Shown: one piece after another, positions 26,774-40,200 of the stretch
Position numbering within the stretch: position 1 is the first letter of the stretch
How the letters are laid out: every line of letters starts with the position of its first letter
Source: Dipetalonema caudispina
Taxonomy: Eukaryota; Nematoda; Chromadorea; Rhabditida; Onchocercidae
Direction: 5' to 3'
NCBI GenBank assembly: GCA_013365325.1
Contig: JABVXV010000009.1
Location: forward strand, 124,001-188,000
DNA: 64,000 nucleotides
Translations under genes and position numbers: made by a program
The notes under the pieces: generated by a model
What the model was told of the DNA's origin: nothing
Databases searched by the model: none
What the model saw: only the letters and a program-made list of their open reading frames with translations

Positions 26774-26820
26774 ATGATCATGGCAGTAACACTACTAATT
26801 GGTGCTACTGCCATGATCGT
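26774..26820. repeat. Perfect inverted repeat / hairpin
   Basis: Arms GATCATGGCAGTA (26776-26788) and TACTGCCATGATC (26806-26818) pair over 13 bp. Beyond one A/C mismatch, CAC pairs with GTG, leaving a 9-base loop. The arms are far more GC-rich than the surroundings. No known element is recognised. Confidence 0.7.
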
Positions 26821-27202
26821 CTTCGTAATATCTGCTTAGCTGAATCGCAAACCTAATTTATAAAAAAAAATCTGCATCAGAAGAGTTATCAGTTGTCACT
26901 AAAATTATTTTATACAAATGTAACGTAGCTGAAAGCTAGAATTATTACTTTTTGCAAAAGTTGACATTGATTTTATATCGATTTGAGACTCACTGTCCAG
27001 ATTTCATTCGTAATGATTTTAATTAGTTAAAAAGTCACAAATTTAATTTTTAAAAAATCTGCATTAGAAGGGTCCATTTTCAAATAAAGATATGACAGTT
27101 TCAACTTATCAATTATCCTGACGAATTAATAAATTGGAACTAAACTCTCTAATTTTGGTTTTAAATCAACAAACCCACAAGGTACATTGACAGAACTAAA
27201 AG

Positions 27203-27502
27203 GCACATTTCGTTGATAAAATCCGGGCCAGCCTGGATACATATCCATTTCGATCGATTAGAAGTATTGACTTGGAGAAAAATAAAGACAACTTGTCCAA
27301 ATGCTTGAGAAGAAGAAAAATGAATACCGAAAACAGGAAGCAGTTGATGTCATCATCCGAAGCGTTTATGCTAGCCATTTATGCAAATATTGCAAATCTT
27401 CCAAAAATTAGCATAAATGTGGATTACGACATTTTCAAAAGACATGTTGCTTATTTTATACAAAACCTTAGGCAATCGAAGTTGGGGGAAGTGAAATTTT
27501 AG
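27203..27502 (+). other. Coding-like ORF, unassigned
   Basis: A plus-strand frame of about 100 codons with coding-like codon use, ending at a TAG at 27500-27502. It includes ...MNTENRKQLMSSSEAF... and ...VDYDIFKRHVAYFIQ.... The first ATG is internal, and no convincing acceptor or upstream exon was found. It could be the last exon of an unseen gene or a remnant. No family recognised. Confidence 0.3.
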
Positions 27503-28767
27503 TTTGATTAAACAAAAGTGATGCGTTAATGCTTCTGCTCTGAAAATATGCAAAAATTTTATATGCAAACTGATCAGTGGTTTAATAAAGAAGTGAAAAT
27601 TTAACTTTGACGTTACTTCGCTGATCAGTCGCTTGCGGAGACTGACGAGGTTGACTTGCTCTTTTTAAAATTGTGTTTTTCAACCAAAAAGTCGTAAAAT
27701 TCTGCATGCCATTGTAGATTTCTTGTATTTATTGGGTAAAATTGTCTACTCTTTAAAGATTATACCGTGTTTTTGAGATTTTGACCTGTAAGTTAGCAGA
27801 TATCACAGTATCCAATACACTCCGTCAAATCAACGTAAAAAATTAATGAAACATTTGGAAATTAATATGATTTGAATGAATTTTTACTCATCTCTGAAAT
27901 TATTATAAGATTTAAATTTCTCTTTTGATAGAAATCCATTAAAGATTGCAATCGTTTTTTTATTCTTCTCCACCGCAAGCTTTTTAAATTTCGTTATTGA
28001 CCAAATGATTTAACGCGTCTTTTTTACCTATGCTATTAACTGATGCCAAACTTACCGACTAGACAAATTTAAATTTCAGAATTTAGTAGCAATAACTTAA
28101 ATAAAATAACACCTCACAGAAAATTGTAATGAGCTAAATGTACCGTAATTGTGAAGTATAGAAGACTTTTGCAATTAGCAAAAAACAAGAAAAGACGTAT
28201 AATTTTGACAGTAAATCTCAAAAATGTATTACTTCTAAATGTTTCCATTATTTTTCTACACTATCTACTTGAGGAATTTTAGGCTTCTAACTCTTCTGTA
28301 TAAAGTAGAAACTTACTTCAATAAGCAGATAATATCAGCCGTCTGTCGTCATGAAAAGATAGATTGCACACATGTTTAAAATGTTGAAATCAGAATGATC
28401 AGAAAATATAGGTGATTTTTCTAGAAATCACGATTTACCTTCAACACCATAAGTTTTCTAACTTTTCTGATAAAACTATGAATACTGTTCATTTGGAATA
28501 TAAACTGATGAGTAAATTTCTTTGAATTAATTTTAAGAAATTAATTCATTAAGAAAGTAAGTTAAAATGACTTACATGTGATTATTTTATATTTCTTCAC
28601 TTATATCATTCTTTTCCCTTTCATTTTAAATTTGAAGATTGATAAAAGTATAAATAAATATCGATATACAGTACTCTTAGAATTCCTTAATTTAATACAT
28701 ATTTCTACTTCGCGGGTTTTGTGTGTACTGTATCACGTGTACTTCTGTTAATAACTTGAATCGTTTC

Positions 28768-28769
28768 AG
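28768..28769 (+). promoter_or_regulatory. Candidate trans-splice acceptor of the transporter gene
   Basis: CGTTTCAG ends at 28769, six bases before the ATG at 28776. This is typical nematode spliced-leader geometry. The addition itself is inferred. Confidence 0.5.
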
Positions 28770-28775
28770 AATTCC

Positions 28776-31700
28776 ATGACGTCTGATGCAAGAAGTATTG
28801 AAAATAGATCGATAGAGATGTCATTATCAACAGATACAATCAGTAAAGACAAGAAGGCCTGTTGATTTCATATATATCTTACGCTTCATGTTTCAACTAT
28901 TATAAGATTCTATGATAGTAGTGATAATTGATTACTCATTACTGAATGTTTCTGATATGCTGATATACTATTCTATGGTTGTAATATATAATTAGTAAAT
29001 TTTAGTATCAGCCAACCAAAACTGATGGTACCACTGCAAAAACATCTAGTTTAGAGGTTTGTGAAGTTTTTTTTTTCTTTTTTTTTAAGAATATTAACAC
29101 TTCATGTTTCAACTATTATGGTATTCTATGGTAGTAGTGATAATTGATTACTCATTACTGAATGTTTCTGATATGTTGATATACTATTCTATGGTTGTAG
29201 TATTTTAGTATCAGCCAACCAAAACTGATGGTACCACTGCAAAAACATCCAGTTTAGAGGTTTATGAAATTTTTTTAAGAATATTAAACACTAATATTTT
29301 TTATGAAAAGTATGAAGTGTTATTTTAAAACTTTTATTTTTTTGTTTCTGGTAATAAGCTATCAGTAACTTTAAATGATTTCCTATTATATATTATACAT
29401 TAGATATTTATTAAAAGATTCAGTTATTATATATTAGATATTTATTAAAAGATTCAGTACCAAGCATAATAAAATATTTAGATATCATCAGTTACCAGTA
29501 TATCCTTTGATAAGGTTAATTAGATGAAAATAACTAGTAGTGATATTAATAGCTTTGATTACATGTTAAAAATTACCTGACTTTATGACAAATCAACGTT
29601 ATAACTTTCTAAAAGTGTTACTGTGACAAAAGAAGGATCGAGGGATTTTTGAAATTTCATGCTAAAATTTCAAGGTCGAAACTGGAATGACTTCAGACGA
29701 ACAACAAAAGGGAATTAACTGGTTCATGGCTTCGATGTTTATTCTAGGCGACTTAGTCGGTGGCGGTGTTGTTGCAATGCCTGTCGCATTTGCTCAGACA
29801 GGTTGTATCAATTTTTATTTCAGTAGAACCAAAAGTTTCTGGAACTTCTGGCCATTGTCTGGGATATATTTTGAGGAATTAAAAATTTTTCATATTATTT
29901 AAGTCTTTTCATTCCTATCCCTTTGAACAAAGTTATTCTAAATTTTGAAAATAACTGGAATGAAGCATTTTGTTTTTGAAAATATTTATTAATAATTATT
30001 TGTTGCCAGAATTTTTTCAAATCTTCGAGAGTAAGGTGCATAATAAAGCATTCTAAAGCTTAAATTTAATTTGTTAAGGAGGTAAGGAATAATAGTTAAT
30101 ACCTCGGGAATCTCAGATTATTCAAAGATTTGCAACCAATCGATAGATCTTTAAACATTTAATATCTTTTAAGGTTACTGACTTTAGATCAATTATTACA
30201 GGATTTCTACTTGGCATATCATTTATGTTAGTTATTTGTATAATTTTTGTAACAACTGGTTGGCTACTTGCTGACATTTGGGAAATTATGCGTGAACGAT
30301 GGCCGGAATATCGTGAACATTGCCGGAAACCATTTCCAGAGATGGCTCTACGAAGCATGGGCAAGAAATCGGAGTCTGTTCTAACTTTTCATTTTCATCG
30401 ACATTTCCAAAAATTTATATTTTTAATTCACATTTAATTGTTCAAAGTTTCCCTTCATTCTAAAACTTTTCCACAGTTTTTTTAAAAATTGGTTTCAGTT
30501 GTTTGTTTTGTTTATCTGTTTATTTTTAATCATTCCATATATTTTTCTATTTAGAATTATCACCAAAGTGACTGTTTACTCAACTCTATTCGGTGCCACC
30601 GTGGTTTATATACTTCTTTCCTCCAAAATAATCCAGAAATTTTTGGCTAATTTCGATTTGAATTTTAATTTTTGCTTGCTTCTCATCATCGTTTCCGTTT
30701 CTATATTACCTATAACATTTCTCAAATCACCGGCTGATTTCTGGTAAGTTGCTTTCCGATCTGTTTTCAGATTCACTTGTAGATCTTAGGAACCTATGCG
30801 TGCTAGGCATCCTTTTCATTCAGCAAATTAAATTCACTGATTTTTTGGGACAAGTAAGTATTGCACAAGATTTTTAACCAAAAAATTTTATTTTAATCTT
30901 GCGAACTATACCGTATTCCTCGTTTATCAGCAATCCCAACAGCCGTTCATTGTCGCTGAATAGATAATTTATTTTCAGGTGGGCAATCCTTATTGCTGTT
31001 GCCTGTACTGTTATAACAATCGTTATGATATTTGTCGGGATCGGTCTAGATTTTCATGATTGCTACCATGAGGCTCAATATTCGGATATTTCAATTGAAT
31101 CTATTCTTGGCTTGGGCATTTTTTTGTTTGCCTTTAACGGACATCAAGTTTTCCCAACTGTGCAAAACGATATGCGTAATCCGGCCGATTTCAAAAAATC
31201 AGTTTTAGTCGGATTCATCTGTTAGCTTTGTTTAATAATAATTTTTTTTAAAAAAATTGTTCCACAGAAATTTTTTCTTGGCGAAAATTTTGGAAAAGTT
31301 GAAACATAAATAATTATATCATTATGTAATGCTTGTAGTTTTTTTGAAAAGTGGTAGAAAATACTGCAGAGACTGATAATTGATCGTGAGGTTTTCAGTG
31401 ATTTATTTTCATTAGAGTCATATGTTTTGAAATGTTTGAATTTTAGTTGTGGCATTACTTTATATGCCTTTATCCGCTTTTGCATTTCTCGTATATGGTA
31501 ACAGTATGGCCAACTCGGTGATAGATTCATTGCAAACAGCATGGATCCGTCATGTCGCTGATTTGTCTTTAGCGATACATTGCATTCTTGCTATTATTAT
31601 CACTGTGAATCCGATCAATCTGCAATTAGAAGATACTTTTGATGTGCCGCATAGTGGGTTACTTTTCCTGAATAATTCGAACTGTACATTCAGAATCTGT

Positions 31701-32845
31701 CGAAAAAAAATAAAAAAAAAAAAGTTAAAGATCATGTAGTGCCTTCGTATGCAGCAGTAGTATCCCCGATAGAAAACTGTGTCCCCAATATTTCATAATT
31801 TTTGCATTTGACCTGAATTGTATTATACAATGGTAGCCTAGATTAGATATGGCTTGAAAGAATATCAGTACTCTTTGTTTTTCGATTTAAATTTGATTTT
31901 TTGTAGAATTCTGCTTCAAGCGAGTGGTAGTTCGCACAAGCCTACTGTTTACAGCATTATTTGTCGGTCTGTCGCTTCCGAACTTTGGTTCTGTAATGAA
32001 TTTATTCGGAAGTACCACAGTACCCTGTACATGTGTCATTTTACCGACCTTATTTAATATTTATATTAAAGCAGCCACCTATGATAAAGATAATGATACA
32101 TGGATTAAGCCGACATTTCTCGAGTAAGTGATGCAATTTTTATTGTTACATCACCTAGGTGGGTTTTTAATTGCTCTTAGATTACAAATGATATTAACAT
32201 AGCCATCGATTATTGCAATCTTTTATCAGTGCAGCAAAAATACGTGCAGAAAAATTACCTATTTGAAAATTTCAGGGTGTTGCAAAGAACGCCGAAGTTT
32301 CTACTTTCAATTTTAATTCTAATAAATGGTATGTTCATGCAGAATAAATTCTTAAATTTCGTTAAAAAAAAAAAGCAGACCTACCTGTGATCGGGCTACA
32401 CTTTTATACCTTAACTGTATGGAACCACTATTACAAAAATGTTGGCATTAACAGTGATTGTAAAAAAATGGAAATGTTGATTTGTTGATGAAGGAATCGG
32501 TTGTCACTTTACTTTAATTTCATTCAAATTAAATTCTCAATCGGTTAAATATCATTCAATTTTGCAGTTATAACTGTAATTTGTTCGGTGATCGCTACTG
32601 TATTGTCTATTAATGAAATAATAGGAGTACGGTTCACTCCACCATGTTATATTCTACCACTTCTTAGTCATAAAAATAGAACACAGTTGGATGCCGATGT
32701 ACTCAATTGCTGTGGAATGTTTATGAATATTTCGAAATCCCATTTTCAGTGTGGTGCCCGATTGTATGCTTTTATTTTTATGTTTTTCAATTTAAATATT
32801 ATCTTCCATAGGCTTTCATTCATATGTTTACTTATAAACTTATAA
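28776..32845 (+). CDS. AAAP-family (Aa_trans) amino-acid transporter
   Basis: Multi-pass membrane protein expected to move neutral or aromatic amino acids with protons or sodium. Exons: 28776-28856, 29012-29056, 29215-29259, 29675-29801, 30202-30373, 30555-30743, 30979-31220, 31447-31653, 31907-32123, 32276-32328, 32568-32845. With both 45-nt cassettes this gives 551 aa. The family core starts with [19 protein letters not shown] and continues through [38 protein letters not shown], and [17 protein letters not shown]. Transmembrane segments are evident through most exons. The first exon is uncertain: phase requires a donor after KDKK at 28856, where the sequence is GCCTGT rather than GT. A second possible start is the ATG at 29687, which opens with the same MTSD residues. 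The last exon ends in a hydrophobic tail, but could be cut short by an unseen splice. Confidence 0.92.
28884..29291 (+). repeat. Tandem duplication containing a 45-nt exon
   Basis: Two adjacent copies, 28884-29099 and 29100-29291, share near-identical sequence from CTTCATGTTTCAACTATTAT through AAGAATATTAA. Each carries acceptor, 45-nt exon and donor. The exons (29012-29056 and 29215-29259) differ by one silent base. The intron parts differ by a few substitutions, a short deletion in copy 2 and T-tract length. Confidence 0.9.
29399..29458 (+). repeat. Short tandem duplication in a transporter intron
   Basis: The 26-base core ATTAGATATTTATTAAAAGA... occurs at 29399-29424 and again at 29433-29458, a 34-base period. 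It is AT-rich intronic sequence with no visible function. Confidence 0.8.
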
Positions 32846-35800
32846 GCTATCAGTGATAAATACATTTGCATGTTCAACTTTAAGCGCAATTAATATGATT
32901 TATTATTGATGTATTAAGCGATTCCTATTTATAATACACCTATCAAATATTAGCTAACATAAATTTCTGTGTTCAAATTGATTTATTAAAAAATTTTTTT
33001 ACTTTTCAGTTGAAAGAGAAATGTTACAACTATTCAATTTATTAAACACATCGATCATTATAATAGTAAGCATATAATTACAAAAATTTTAAAAAAAAAG
33101 ATGAATTTTTAAGACTTGCTTTATCTTTTTTTTTTACTTCGAAGAGCTGAATTTTTTTTAAAAGATAAATTTTTTAAAAAAAAATTAAACAAACTATCAA
33201 TATGCTTTGTTCGTGTTAGGGAAACGACATAAACACAAAAATTTTAGAAAAGTTATAAAGTAACATATTACTGATGATTACTTGTAGTAATAAACACTGG
33301 CGGTTTTATTTTTAATTATAAAATGGACAATTCCTTATATTTCAATTAAAGTTTTCTTTTTCGTTTTATAACTTAATCAGAACTTTTTCATGTATTACTC
33401 AAAATTCGATAATTGTTTCGATCTTTTAAACTGAATTCTTTTTCTAATTTAACAGAAAAATCATTTATCTCTTTTGCAACCACAAAGAAATGATCTTCAG
33501 CATTTTGTCAGAGTTCAAAAATTATTCACATTCAAAATCAACAATTGCGCCATAAAGAGAAGAAAAATGGAAAATAATCGTAATCGAAACATATTAAGCA
33601 AATCGATGTAATATTCCGTGAAATCAAATGGCTATTATCTCCTTGATTAAAGTTCAAAAATATATCTACAATAGCATTGTTTACATTGCGAAAATTGACA
33701 TCTACAGATGAATTATTTTCGTTGCATGTCAGGTAGAAAGAGAGAACTTAAAAGTACAATGATGTTTTGAGAAAGATAGAATGATCCATTTAGTTGATGA
33801 TCGCATTCTAATATTCAAAATATCGCAAATAATTTGTATTACAATAGAAAAACAACTGAAACAAATTTTAACTGTAGGAGGGATTCATTACGACATTGTT
33901 TTGAAAAAAAAAAAAGTTGAATATAATCGTAGCGTCGAGATATTATGAGATTAGTAAATTTTTGCGCAGCTTTTGTATCGGATGCAAATTGTTGCTATCA
34001 CTCAAACGTCCGAAGATCATTTTCAGACAAAATCGAGAAAATTGATAAAAACAAAAAAAAAAGAAGAAAAATACATAAAAAATATTTCCAAATGAAAACT
34101 GGTTCTTTGAAAATTATGAAAACAAATGCTCTCCATTAATTATTTATAAGTTGGGTTGCCTGGCACCTTGTCTTGTCTTACTGTTTGTCAAAAAATGTGT
34201 GCCAAAAAAATTGATACTATCGTCAAAAATTTAACACTTACTTGATAAAATAAGTGTTAGTAACTTTAATATTCATAAAAAGTATTAGGTTTTAACTGAA
34301 AACAATTTTAATAGCGTATTTATGATTTAAAATTAATACTTTGATAGTTCGGTATTTAGTACTGTTGAAAAAAAGCCCAACATTCATTTTGAAAAATGTA
34401 ACTTTTTATAGAATCTTTCCAATATTAAAGCAAATGATGGTATAGTTTGTTAATCAAACGAATAAAAATGAGCGCTTTTTGTTTGTATAAATGTTTCCGT
34501 ATGTTTAAAATTTTCATTTATATGCAGTAGGACTTTAACATCAGTGCTAAGATATATGAATTATTGACTTTTTTCCGATTTGAATTAAATCAACTTCATT
34601 TCTACTATTAAATAATAATAGTACTGTGAAATTAGCAATTTCAATTAGTTGTTATCATAAACAGGGTCAATTATTAATAGCAGCACTTCAGTACGCAATT
34701 AAACTTTGAACAGATAATGAAATACACTTCATCGTGAACTTCCAATTTTCTGTCCGAGTAATGCAAGGCATGTATTGTTGTAAAAAGTAAAGTGATTCAT
34801 ACGATACTATAACTATCTTTAAGATTGTTTTTACACACTATTCCAATATTTTTCATTTTTTTTTTAATTTTATTCATCAAACATTCATTTTTTGCTGTAA
34901 AAATTCACAAATATTTTATAGAAAGAAATACAACGGTTGAATGCAATAGTAATGTGATCTAAGTAAAATATGAATGAGGCATCAAAAAAATCATTGAGGT
35001 CTAAAGTGATATTTCATTTCCTATCTATTGATCTGAACGGAACAAAGTTATTATTTGACTTCTGTGCTTATTTTGTTATCTAATATATTACTAAGCTTCT
35101 AGCGATCCCGTGATGATCGCTTCGTTAGTTGAAAGAAGATGTCGAAGCGGCTCAAAAGAAATGAAAAACCAGATTTGAGTTTGAATAAAGTTATAAAAGT
35201 TGTAGAGAAATTTAATATTGATGAGTTCACTTTTCATTTCCGATATATATACGAAATCAAATGGCAAAATCGAATTTCATTTTTTTTAACAGATATGTTA
35301 ATCACACTTATCTCTTACACAATACTTTTACCTATTTTAGTTTGTTTAGCATACTTCTGACATGAATCTAATCTTGAACTTATTCTTTGGCTTATTTTTA
35401 AGTTGTAAATTCCTCAGCCCTGGATACTTTAAAAAAACAAAAGGAACTGGAAAAAACACGAAAAATTTTGTAGCGCAAACGCTTTTATGCAAATAACTTC
35501 ACCGGAATGGAATGAAATTGCACTGTCCGCAAAATTCATAGACTGTCCTCTTTAATCATTCTATCTCTTTGATAGGCATGATAGACTTAATATTGGAATA
35601 TATATTATAAAAGTGAAAATAATGTTTTTAGAATGCATCATTTGTCGAGTATTCATACAGTTGTATTGTGTTAAACACTTTAATATTATTGTATTTTACT
35701 CAAGTATCTGTCTGATCTCTCTTTTCTTAATGAATTGCAATCTTTGATTTCTGATAAAGATGTAGAACAGGTAGCTAATATTTATCACAGTCATTTTAAA

Positions 35801-37275
35801 TTCATTTTTTATTTCCAAATCTTTGTTGCTATCTATTTCGTATGCATATTAAATAATGTCAGAAAAGTGTCAACCTCCGCTTTTCACTAAGCTGATTAGA
35901 AATGAAGTATCAAATACTATGAAAAGAACCGTTAAATTATGCATGCAATTTGTGGCAAATGTTGCAAATAATAAACTTATAGTCCTATTTGATTTTTATC
36001 TTTTCAAAATGAAATTTTTAAAAATTATAAGAATTTTTCACCTTCCAAATTTATTGGAGCAATTATTAGTAGCAAACAAACTCAATGATATCAGCGCCAC
36101 AAAATTCCTGTTTTATTCTATGATTTTTTTTTGAATTTGTAAAGCAAATAAGTAAAAGTTTGCTTTTTTATTTTCTTATATTATTTGCTTAGTTATTTTG
36201 TTTATCATTTGGTCAATACTTTCAGTGCTGGGAAAAGTTTTTATCTGTGTAAAGTTCTACTTAACCTTTAACCCAGCCTTACTCTTATTTCGTTTCGTCG
36301 CAATTCTTCCTTTCCATCCCTTCCTATCAGAGCGCTTTGCATATTTATTGTGATCGTTTAAATTTAATAACTGCTCTATCAAATAAACAATGTCCTGTAG
36401 TTATCCTTAATGAATTGCTCTCGAAATCTACTCATAAAAGTGATTGTACATCTTCACGATTTCACAGACTCGCAACCAATAACCTTATCATCATCATTAT
36501 CACAAATACAAGAATTGTTACCATTATCATTATCATGACATAAAAACTTATCAATAATCATTTATATGATCGTTAAAAAAAATCGATCCACTGCATGTGA
36601 TGACATATGGAAAGTGCGCGGAGTTTACAACCACTGTCAATTTCTTACTTTTCAATAGGTGAAATACATCATTTCATAGGAAAATATCAAATCTTCTCTG
36701 TTACATTCTGCGCACGATGTCTAATGTTTCTACAAAATTAGAATTGATAATATGATTGCAAATTTATTCCTTTAATAAGCTTCAATTCTTGAACTGAATC
36801 GATCCATGCGATCTGTGCCAACATCAAGCGCTCTCAACTTAACACCATTTCCCAATTATTCATTATTTGTTCAATTTTCTCCTTAATAATTATCATCTTA
36901 TTTTATCATTCAACTTATACTAAAATTTTTTGCTTACTACCTATATATAAGTTGCCTTACAACGACTCTGTAATTACTTCATTTTGTATTTCTGAATTTT
37001 CTTAAAACATTGCCTGGACAGTCCGGTGGTTTTAAAGAAGTTGAAAATAAAAAAAATGCGCTTCGTTAAGTGATCATATCTTAACAGAATTTGAAATTAA
37101 TTTCATACATATATAAATTTTCAAATCATCACATTGCTCGCATTTATAACTAACAAACATTGCGACTTTTCATTCTCACATGACAGGAAATTTTCAACAA
37201 TAAATTTCAGCTATCCCTCAAATTGTTTATCATAATTTATATGATTGGTTGCTGAATAAATTAAAATTTGAAAGG
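32846..37275. other. Intergenic region upstream of the P-glycoprotein gene
   Basis: About 4.4 kb of AT-rich sequence between two plus-strand genes. ORFs at 33945-34139, 35139-35360, 35856-36134 and 36337-36543 have neither family resemblance nor supported splice partners. The one at 35139 starts with a basic stretch and ends in a hydrophobic segment, with an internal TTTTTAACAG acceptor; it could be a small membrane protein, but support is thin. A TTTCAG at 37210 precedes the next gene. Confidence 0.5.
37209..37210 (+). promoter_or_regulatory. Candidate trans-splice acceptor of the P-glycoprotein gene
   Basis: AAATTTCAG ends at 37210, 65 bases before the ATG at 37276, with no upstream exon found. 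A spliced-leader site is the likely reading. Confidence 0.4.
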
Positions 37276-40200
37276 ATGGAAGATCTGAAAACTGATAATG
37301 AATTCTCGGATGCCTCTACCGAGCAGTATGAACAAAGTGCCATCGATAAATTTATCAGCACGATTTTATGCAGGTATCAAACGATATGTTAACAAAAATC
37401 AATAAATGAGCAAAAAAGAAAAAAAAACAGTTGGTGAAAAAAGGAGTGAAAATTAAAAATAATTGTAATAACAAATTTTTTAATATGGAAAATTTATTCT
37501 TCGATCTGAATGGATCGTTGTACCACTATCGTTCCTCAAGTTCAATTCTTTTTTCAACTTTTTTTGAATTCAACAAGAATTTTATAACATTTTATGCGCT
37601 AAAATTGTTTTCAGGGGTGATTTTGCCAAGCAAAAACTTGATGCAAGGCCGGTTTCATTTTTTCAACTGGTATTTCCGATTCCATACATTTGTTTGATTA
37701 AGTTTTTTTATTCGGAAAACTTGTATCAATTTATTCGAATTACTTTTAAGCTGAAATGAATTTGCTATCATCTTCAGTTCCGATTTGCTACAACATATGA
37801 TCGATTTATGATGATAGTTGGCGCCTTCTTGGCTGTACTTTCTGGTATAGGCCAACCGATGGTTTGTTTAATTACTGGCCAAATAACGAATATTTTAATA
37901 CTCACGAAAAATGTGAGCTTTCCATCTTTTTCACACTTTTGAAGTCCACCAGACAAATTTCATCTGGAAATTTTTCATTTATTATTCATTGTTCAGTATT
38001 CGATTTTATCTTTAGGTCTTTAATTTTTTAGCAAAACATTGATATAATTAGCCTTATTTTAGCAGCCAATTTAATTCATCTGAAATGTGAAAAATTTTGC
38101 AGTTTGAAAAATCTGACACATTTTGGTACCAGGCTTATGTGTATGTATATCTTTTTGCATCAGTTGGAGTTTCGCTAGTTATTGTCACCATTGCACAAGT
38201 TTATTTCGTCTTATTTCAATTATTTTCCTAAAAATTTTTTGATTTCCGAAAAATTGGACTTTGATCTCTGACTTTTCAAAAGAAAACGTTGCTCACGAAA
38301 TGAAAATAGCAAGGTGATCAATCCGATTTTTGGAACTTGGATGAATGATTTCAATTTTAATCTTAAACTTGAATCTATCAATTTCGTGACTTAAAACAAT
38401 ATTAATTCACTGATAATTTCAGCATCTTTGTTTAAAAAATGCATCTTTAAATATCTCGTGCGCAATGCGAACAGAATATATGAAGTCATTATTGCGTCAA
38501 GATGCGACATGGTTTGATTATCAGAAGACTGGCACATTGGCTGCTCAACTTAATGCGTAAATATCATTAACCTACATCTATAACTATTAAGCTGAGAAAT
38601 GAAACAGAATTCCTGAACTAATCGGATAGCAAATAATTTAATTTCAGGAACATTGAAAAAATTAAGGATGGTATCGGTGATAAAGTAGGAGTAATTTTAC
38701 GTGGTGCAGCAATGTTTTTGACTTCGCTGGTGGTCGGATTTATCTATGAATGGCGGATAACATTGGTAATGTTAGGCATGGGACCTGTTTCTGCGACACT
38801 TTTGTCTATTATGGCTCGAGTATGCTTTTAGTAGCTTGTTGATATTTTCTAAGGTATTTGAAATAAACTCGGGAAGTAGTAGAAATATCTTTACCTAATC
38901 ATTATCTCTTGGATTCTTTGCAGAAAATGGAACGCTCAAGTGGCCTGCAAATGAGCGCTGATGGTCGTGCTGCAGCAATTCTCGAGGAATCAATCATAAA
39001 TGTGAAAACAGTAGCTTCATGTAATGCGCAAGAAACAATGATCGGACGTTACGCTGCAGCACTGAAGGCCTGTCGTAAATTTGCATTGCAAACATATGCA
39101 TTCGCAGGTTTTTTCGACGGTCTCTTCTTCTTCGTTATGTATTTTTTCTTCGCTGCTGGCTTCTAGTAAGTTCCATTCAAGCTTTTCTGCTTAAAACTTG
39201 AATTTCGTCAAAATTTCAAACATTTCTCATTTCATTCACTCATATTCTTCCTACAGTGCATCACTTCAATTAATTACTGTACTGTTTATCTTCATTAGTC
39301 TGAATTCTAAATTCACCAATTTCAAATTGTTTTGTCTTTTCATACTTATTTATAAGTTTTCCAAAAATTAATCGCTACCTTTTCCTATCAAAATTAAACT
39401 TTTTTTTTTTGAAGTGAGTATTACTAAAAGCGGAGCAGCAAATAAACTTAAAATTGAAATGTTGAGAGTCGAAGAAAATAAATGTAAGTATTATTTAAAA
39501 TAGCATTTGTTCAGAACTATGAATTCTTTGAGAATTGCTTTATTTTGTCAAGAAACTTTTGATATGTTTTACTTTTTTTCCACAGTTATGGTGCCTATCT
39601 ATATCAAATTGGTACAGTAATGAATCCAGGAGTTATATTTGCTGTTGCAAATGTAATTATGTTCGGTTCTTACTACCTTGGTGTACTTAGTCCACACCTG
39701 ATGGCTGTGCTTAATGCACGAGTTGCTGCAGCTGTTATTTATAAAACAATCGACCGAGTAAGTTTACTGTTTCTGTTTTTTAATAATCATTTATAGATAC
39801 AAAATAAAAAGAGAAATTGAAGGGATTACTTCCATCTTCAGAGTTCATCACATTGACTACAAATCACTTGAAAGTTTCATCATGTTGACTCGTTAGATAT
39901 TTCATCAGGAAGCTTTATTGTATGCTTTCTGCAAGAGTCATCAAATTTTTAGGGCTGCGAAATTTTCTAAGACCAAGAATCGGTAAAATGACTAATACGT
40001 AGAGGTTAGGTGAGGAAAAAAGAAAATGGTCGAAAATAACATTGTACTTGGCCAGATTTTTCAATCCATTAAATGATGGCTATCTGGTATCAAACTGGGA
40101 CTTAAATGATAATAAGTATTTTCTTAGTAATTAGCTTTGTTTGTCTCGTTTTCATGGCGGTAATTATGTTTTCAGTGACATATCTTGTTGATTATCATAT

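Larger units (their letters stand above)
26207..28775. other. Intergenic region between divergent genes
   Basis: About 2.5 kb separating the minus-strand 189-aa gene from the plus-strand transporter. It should hold both promoters, but I can name no motif. It contains a perfect short hairpin at 26774-26820 and a coding-like plus-strand block at 27203-27502. The remainder is AT-rich without recognisable content. Confidence 0.5.

Noticed and set aside
35101..35121. AGCGATC...GATCGCT palindrome
   Set aside because: Only seven paired bases; expected by chance in a window of this size.
35139..35360. 73-codon ORF with a basic start and hydrophobic end
   Set aside because: Contains an internal acceptor-like site, no family resemblance and no partner exon; AT-rich chance ORF is equally likely.
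35856..36134. 92-codon plus-strand ORF
   Set aside because: Composition is driven by A/T; no splice context or recognisable motif.
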